DNA from: Stephanodiscus triporus
Lineage: Eukaryota > Bacillariophyta > Thalassiosirophyceae > Thalassiosirales > Thalassiosiraceae
DNA: 11,389 nucleotides
Direction: 5' to 3'
Assembly (NCBI GenBank): GCA_036939755.1
Contig: JALLAZ010000893.1
Span: forward strand, 1-11,389
The notes under the pieces were generated by a model. It was not told where the DNA came from. It worked only from the letters and a program-made list of their open reading frames with translations, and made no database searches. The position numbers and the translations under genes were made by a program. Positions 6,943-11,389 of the stretch are shown piece by piece; position 1 is the first letter of the stretch; the number at the start of each line of letters is the position of its first letter.

Positions 6943-9039
6943 ATGAAGTACAAATCCACCCGAGGGGGCAACGAAGAGTATACCTTCGAAGAGGCTCTGT
7001 TCGCGGGATATGCCCCCGATGGAGGATTGTTCGTCCCCACCACGTTGCCGTCCATCACGGCAGAAGAGCATTTGATACCATGGTCCAAGTTGACATTCCC
7101 AAAGTTGGCATACTCCGTTATCGTGAGTGTGCGATGATGCGTCATATCATTTCCTCCATCTTTCGGCATTCTCTTTTGGTCTTTTCATGGCGTTATGGAT
7201 GACTAATTCAAATCATCTGCTGAATTTCCAGCGCATGTTCGTATCGCCCTCCGAAATCAACGACGGAGACCTAAAGGTGATATGCGACAAATCGTACCCC
7301 AGCGATGAATTCGACGACGAATCTTTCATCCCGGTTAAGAAGTTGGGATCTGCATTCATCGCCGAGTTATTTCATGGCCCTACATTTTGCTTCAAAGATA
7401 TTGGGTACGATTGCACATCATTCATCATTTCATCTCTTTGGTAGCGGTATTACTTGGATCCTATTACTTTTCTTATCGTTTTCTCGTATTCACCGCTGAC
7501 CATGTTGAATGCAAAAGAATGAGAGGCGTCATCAATCTCCTTTCGCACTTTGCCACACTACGCAACAGAGCAGTAACAATACTTGTTGCAACCACAGGTT
7601 AGGCCGTCTCTTCATCGCATACCACTTTCATCGCAAAAACTTTGCTCACGCGTAGTGCTCGTTTTGTGATATTTGCATTTGCACATAGGGGACACTGGCC
7701 CAGCCGCCGTCCATGCTGTTAGTGACGTAGCCAACCCCCTGCTATCGATCATTGTTCATTATCCTCGTGGGCAGATAAGTGACTTTCAAAGGAGACAACT
7801 TACAACAGTCGATTCTAAGTGCGTGAAGGTGGTGTCGTTCGAAGGCGGTGGGGATGATATGGATTGGCCCATTAAGGAAACACTGTTGGAGAATCATGAT
7901 AATGATGCATCCGGTGGGCGTGCGTTTTGTGGAATAAATTCTTACAACATCGGGAGACCTCTGTTGCAGATGGTTCACTTCGTAAGTCTAATCAAGTATT
8001 CATTAAATTGTTTAGTAGCAAATTCTTACCTCCTTGTGGTGCCACTTGTTGTGAAGATATGGATCTATTTGAGAATGGCAGAACGCTTAGGAATTGAGCC
8101 AGGCGACAAAAGTGAGCAAATCCCCGCAATATGATGCAATCCACAATGATAAAGTGTTCTCACTTTAAGGACCGAATCGTTATTGTGTGCCAATAAAGAT
8201 AGCATGATTGACATGGTGATTCCAACAGGAGCGATGGGTAATTTGACAGGTGGATACATGGCCAAACAATTGGGCGTTCCAATTGGAAGGCTATGCGCTG
8301 GTGTCAACATCAATGGTGAGAAACATCACTTGGATGAAGTTATATTAGGCGAACATGGTCAAGTTGATGCACTACATTTGCTCGTAAAACTCAGACATTA
8401 CTCACAGGGTGATAGAGAGAGGTGAATTCCACAGGAAACGAATCCAGAAGACTTTATCCGATGCGATTAATATTGAAGTAGTGAGTAGGTGACCGTGCAT
8501 AGTTATTTGTCAATGTTTTTGGCAGTAGCGCTACGTCTTCGGCTAACTCTCTGATTGGGCAGCCCTATAATTTTGAAAGGATTGCTTTTTATACTACCGG
8601 ATGTAACTGTGCTTTGATTCTAGAGTGGATGACAGTAATGGAGCGCACGCAACAGCTTACATTAGAGAAAGAATGGCATGAGAGACTGAAACTAGACTTT
8701 TGCAGCGCTCGTGTGACCGACGATGAAATGTGCGAAGCTCTTCGCCGAGTACGTGCAAGATTAAATTACATAGCTGATCCTCATACAGCTGTGGCAATGG
8801 CTGCTGCGATGATTATTGGGTATGCATTCACAGAGGTCTCATCAGCAGAGGAAATGATGCCAGTGGTGATACTCGCCACGGCGTCGCCATGCAAATTTCA
8901 AGAGCAAATGACAGTGGCGCTTGGCCAAGATGAATGGATATCATGGAAAGAACACCATTTTCCGATTAGGGCACACAAAACGCTTCAGACGAGGGAGATC
9001 GAGCCTTATTATTTCCTCCAGACAGAAGGTGCTTCTTGA
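6943..9039 (+). CDS. Threonine synthase, PLP-dependent, THR4-type (eight exons, 486 residues)
   Basis: Converts O-phosphohomoserine to threonine and phosphate, the last step of threonine synthesis. Exons are 6943-7122, 7232-7404, 7518-7597, 7689-7981, 8057-8111, 8199-8315, 8395-8480 and 8563-9039. All introns are GT-AG, 75-113 nt, and every junction keeps phase and family continuity, for example FKDIG|MRGVINLL, ATTG|DTGPAAV, NIND|ITHRVIERG and INIEV|PYNFER. The N-terminal synthase domain opens YKSTRGG and reads EEALFAGYAPDGGLFVP. ELFHGPTFCFKD contains the PLP-binding lysine K115; TTGDTG (143-148) and IPTGAMGNLTGGYMA (from 268) are cofactor and substrate phosphate loops; DPHTAVAM and ATASPCKFQEQMT mark the C-terminal domain. 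Length fits the fungal-type family (yeast Thr4 is slightly longer). No plastid or mitochondrial presequence is present: the domain starts at residue 2 and an in-frame TAA lies at 6928-6930. Intron 4 (7982-8056) is 75 nt with no stop, so its retention would add 25 residues. Confidence 0.92.
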
Positions 9040-9231
9040 AGTGAGGTTCAATCGAAGTGGAGGCATATGATGCTAGACATCGTGAAAAATCATTTTTAGA
9101 ACGTGGCAGGGCCTCATAAACATATTATTCTTCTTGTTTCTACTAGGGATAAACATCCCCCGAACACTTGATCATTTGTCACAAACATAATACTAGAGAC
9201 TAAAGTGCCTCACTAAGTTTCTGGTACCTTT
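9040..9231. other. Convergent 3' gap between threonine synthase and pyruvate kinase
   Basis: The two genes face each other, so these 192 bp must hold both 3' ends. No AATAAA is present on either strand near the expected distance. A small perfect hairpin GGGAT-AAAC-ATCCC lies at 9146-9159. The 3' UTRs may overlap. Confidence 0.4.
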
Positions 9232-11179
9232 TCATGATGCCTTGAACGTGCTCATCTTCATATTGTAAGAATGAAGATGCATGTCACCTGGTTTGCCTGT
9301 AGTTCTGTCCACAGTTATAACTCTGTCACCGGCCCTGGCAAAACCGAGTTCAGCTGCCGTCCTCATAGCCTCAGCTCGCAGCGTCGCCATCCTAGTCCCC
9401 GGAGCCATCGGATCAAGATCTGTTTGGAGCATGATTGGAAATATACCCCTATGCAGTTGAAGACGCCTTGCTACCTGCACATCGGTGCAGAATGCAAGCA
9501 CGGGCACTGTTGGCCTGTGAGCCGAGACGAACCTCGCCACCTTACCGGATTTGGTGATTACAATAATCAATTTCGCACCAAGTTCACGTGCACTCCTAAC
9601 AGAGCTCTCTGCTACTGCGTGAAGACATTGATCTTCTTTGATGTTGGAAATATCGATGAGTGATTTTGGATTTACTCTGTTCAGACTGGGTTTATTATCC
9701 ATGATATCGTCGGCTTCCTTAACTATCATCTTCATCGCCTTGATACTTTCAATGGGATACGCACCAGCGGCGGTCTCTCCACTTAACATGACTGCATCTG
9801 CCCCGTCCAAAACGGCTGTACCAACGTCAGTTACTTCTGCTCTTGTAGGACGCGGATTTCTTTGCATAGAGTCCAACATTTGAGTGGCGACAATGACAGG
9901 TTTCCCAGCAGCATTGCATTTCTCCACCATCATCTTCTGAGCAGCAAACACCTGCGAGGGACAATAAAATGAGCAAAATGTGTTATAATACCCAACAGAT
10001 CATAAGAACACATGAAGGCTGGCATATTCGATACCTTTCGATAAGGAATTTCTACGCCCAGGTCTCCTCTAGCAACCATGATGCCATCTGACTCGAGAAG
10101 AATGTCATCAAAGTTATCGATCTAATCGACGTCAATTAGTATTTCATAGATGGAAAAACGTGTCACGTAGAGGGGAGCAGAAATTAGAGAATCGTTTAAA
10201 TGGATAAAAATCCACACATACAATGCTCGTTACTTACTCCTTCCTTACTCTCAATCTTACTTATGACTAGAGGTCGTAGGGGAGCTGGAGATCCGTCGGT
10301 AGGTTGGGGAAGATCAGAAATGCAACGATCCAGGTATGCCTTAACAGAACGGACGTTTGCTCCCGACCGAATGAAGGATGCGGCGAGATAGTCGGCACCA
10401 ACCTCGCAGCTCCACTTCAAATCGCGTTTGTCCTTATCTGTCAGGGCCGGTAGATCGAGCTCTGAGTCGGGTAAATTGACACTCTTATTTTTCTTGATTG
10501 GACCAGCGTTCAAGGCAACACAGGTGACGCTGTTGGTCCCCACATGAGTGACTTCCAGTGCAATCAGTCCATCATCGAGTAAGATCTGACTGCCCACAGT
10601 CAAAGTTTTAGCAATTGACTGATAATCCATCTGCAGCCGATGAGGGCCTTCGGGAGATGACGGAGCCTCATCATCCGACACAACTTCAGTCGTCACCTCT
10701 ACGATGGATCCAACTCCAAACTCTTGCACAGCGGCATTACCCTGGAGAGGCCCCGTGCGAATTTCAGGGCCCTTGGTATCAACGAGGACGGCACGTACGT
10801 TGTATGGCATGACCATTTTAGCCCCGTCTGAGAGTTCACCATGTCGTCCGTGGGCCTTACGAACCAACGCCATGCACGCCGCTGGATAAGTATAATCATC
10901 TCCTGCGTGAGAGAAGTTTAGTCTAGCCACATTCATGCCGATGGCTACCAGTGCCGAGACTTTTTCGGGGGTGTCCGATGCCGGGCCCAACGTGCAGACG
11001 ATTTTGGTCATCCCGTAGTCCTCAACCGACATCGCATCGAGGGATTTCATGTATGCGTTGACACTGAAACATTTTTTACCCTGGCTGAAACGTCGGACAG
11101 TGGCGATCGCATATTGTTGCCTCTGCCTTTGCAAAAGACATGGGCTGGCAGCAGCGGCGGCGCAAAACGAACGCAGCAT
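9232..11179 (-). CDS. Pyruvate kinase with mitochondrial presequence (three exons, 582 residues)
   Basis: Transfers phosphate from phosphoenolpyruvate to ADP, giving pyruvate and ATP. Exons are 11179-10238, 10121-10035 and 9951-9232; introns are 116 nt (GTAAGT) and 83 nt (GTATCG), both phase 0. The joins restore the active site [18 protein letters not shown] and EIPYRK|VFAAQK. Motifs in order: [10 protein letters not shown] (59-68), NVARLNFSH (83-91), [10 protein letters not shown] (134-143), the B domain, catalytic lysine K308 and metal ligand E310 in ISKIES, ARGDLG with metal ligand D334, the [11 protein letters not shown] block, and [13 protein letters not shown]139 in GPEIRTG marks the K+-dependent class. 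The C domain has TKSGKVARF at the effector-site position. Residues 1-33 ([20 protein letters not shown], then [13 protein letters not shown]) are rich in Arg, Ala and Ser, lack acidic residues and end in an RRFS|Q-type cleavage site, so mitochondrial import is the best prediction. Diatoms are known to run the lower half of glycolysis in mitochondria. Confidence 0.95.
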
Positions 11180-11389
11180 GATATGGTACCACGGATGATA
11201 CTATTCTACTCTACGATTTGTTGTTATTGCAAGTCACGACATACGATATATGGGTTTTGGGAAAGATCTATCTATGCTGAGCACAGCATAAGCTTTTTAT
11301 CTTGAGTAGTTAGAGTAGGTACTGTACGTTTGAGCTCAATTTACCATCGGGTCTCTGAATATCGAGATTTTTGCTTCCCCCCCACTGAG
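11180..11389 (-). promoter_or_regulatory. Upstream region of pyruvate kinase
   Basis: This stretch holds the 5' UTR and proximal promoter of the minus-strand kinase gene. A perfect 7-bp hairpin TATGCTG-AGCA-CAGCATA lies at 11273-11290, about 95 bp before the start codon. Beyond it is copy 3 of the conserved element. No TATA box can be assigned with confidence. Confidence 0.45.
11318..11341 (-). repeat. Conserved element, copy 3 (upstream of pyruvate kinase)
   Basis: Read on the minus strand, towards pyruvate kinase, it gives AATTGAGCTCAAACG followed by TACAGTACC. It matches the core of copies 1 and 2 except for one central base (and the C/T that already differs between them), and here TTGAGCTCAA is a perfect palindrome. 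The proximal end lies about 139 bp from the start codon. Similarity to copy 2 continues upstream: TCTCGATATT on the minus strand at 11358-11367, and a CTCAGTGGG-like stretch at the window edge against CTAAGTGGG at 1741. Confidence 0.65.

Noticed and set aside
8395..8410. Alternative acceptor CACAG at 8403-8407 for threonine synthase intron 6
   Set aside because: It breaks the reading frame; the acceptor ending at 8394 keeps phase and restores the family motif NDITHRV.
9146..9159. Hairpin GGGAT-AAAC-ATCCC as a terminator
   Set aside because: A 5-bp stem without a U-run in a eukaryotic 3' gap is expected by chance and has no known role in nuclear transcription ends.

Overview
The window looks like nuclear DNA of a photosynthetic stramenopile, most likely a diatom. 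It carries a nuclear gene for plastid ribosomal protein L15 with a signal peptide running into an 'AAA|F' transit motif, which is typical of secondary red plastids. It also has short GT-AG introns (75-116 nt), a bHLH-PAS transcription factor of the type known from diatoms, and a pyruvate kinase with a mitochondrial presequence. There are no bacterial operons, RNA genes or CRISPR arrays.

Layout: five protein genes alternate strictly in strand. (1) 1-1207, minus: secreted 2-oxoglutarate/Fe(II) oxygenase resembling OGFOD2, whose 3' end leaves the window. (2) 2009-2683, plus: plastid-targeted RPL15. (3) 3617-6452, minus: an 879-residue bHLH-PAS transcription factor in three exons. (4) 6943-9039, plus: a 486-residue threonine synthase in eight exons. 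(5) 9232-11179, minus: a 582-residue pyruvate kinase in three exons. All splice sites were placed by reading frame, GT-AG signals and family continuity, and every join keeps phase.

The gaps hold most of the unexpected structure. The divergent promoter between genes 1 and 2 contains a 145-bp MITE-like element. It lies between two inverted copies of a sequence matching at 27 of 29 positions. A third, more diverged copy sits upstream of the pyruvate kinase gene. All three copies point the same way relative to the gene they precede, at about 140-190 bp from the start codon. They are either a shared promoter module or termini of a transposon family. Directly after the bHLH-PAS stop codon, and in the same reading frame, comes a degenerate 22-codon (66-bp) tandem repeat. 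Only the TAG and one TGA interrupt it, so it looks like a lost, alternative or read-through C-terminal tail.

The genes do not form one pathway. They cover plastid translation, amino-acid synthesis, glycolytic pyruvate formation (probably mitochondrial), transcriptional control and protein hydroxylation in the secretory system. I found no convincing new multi-gene system. The best leads are the repeated promoter element and the in-frame repeat tail.
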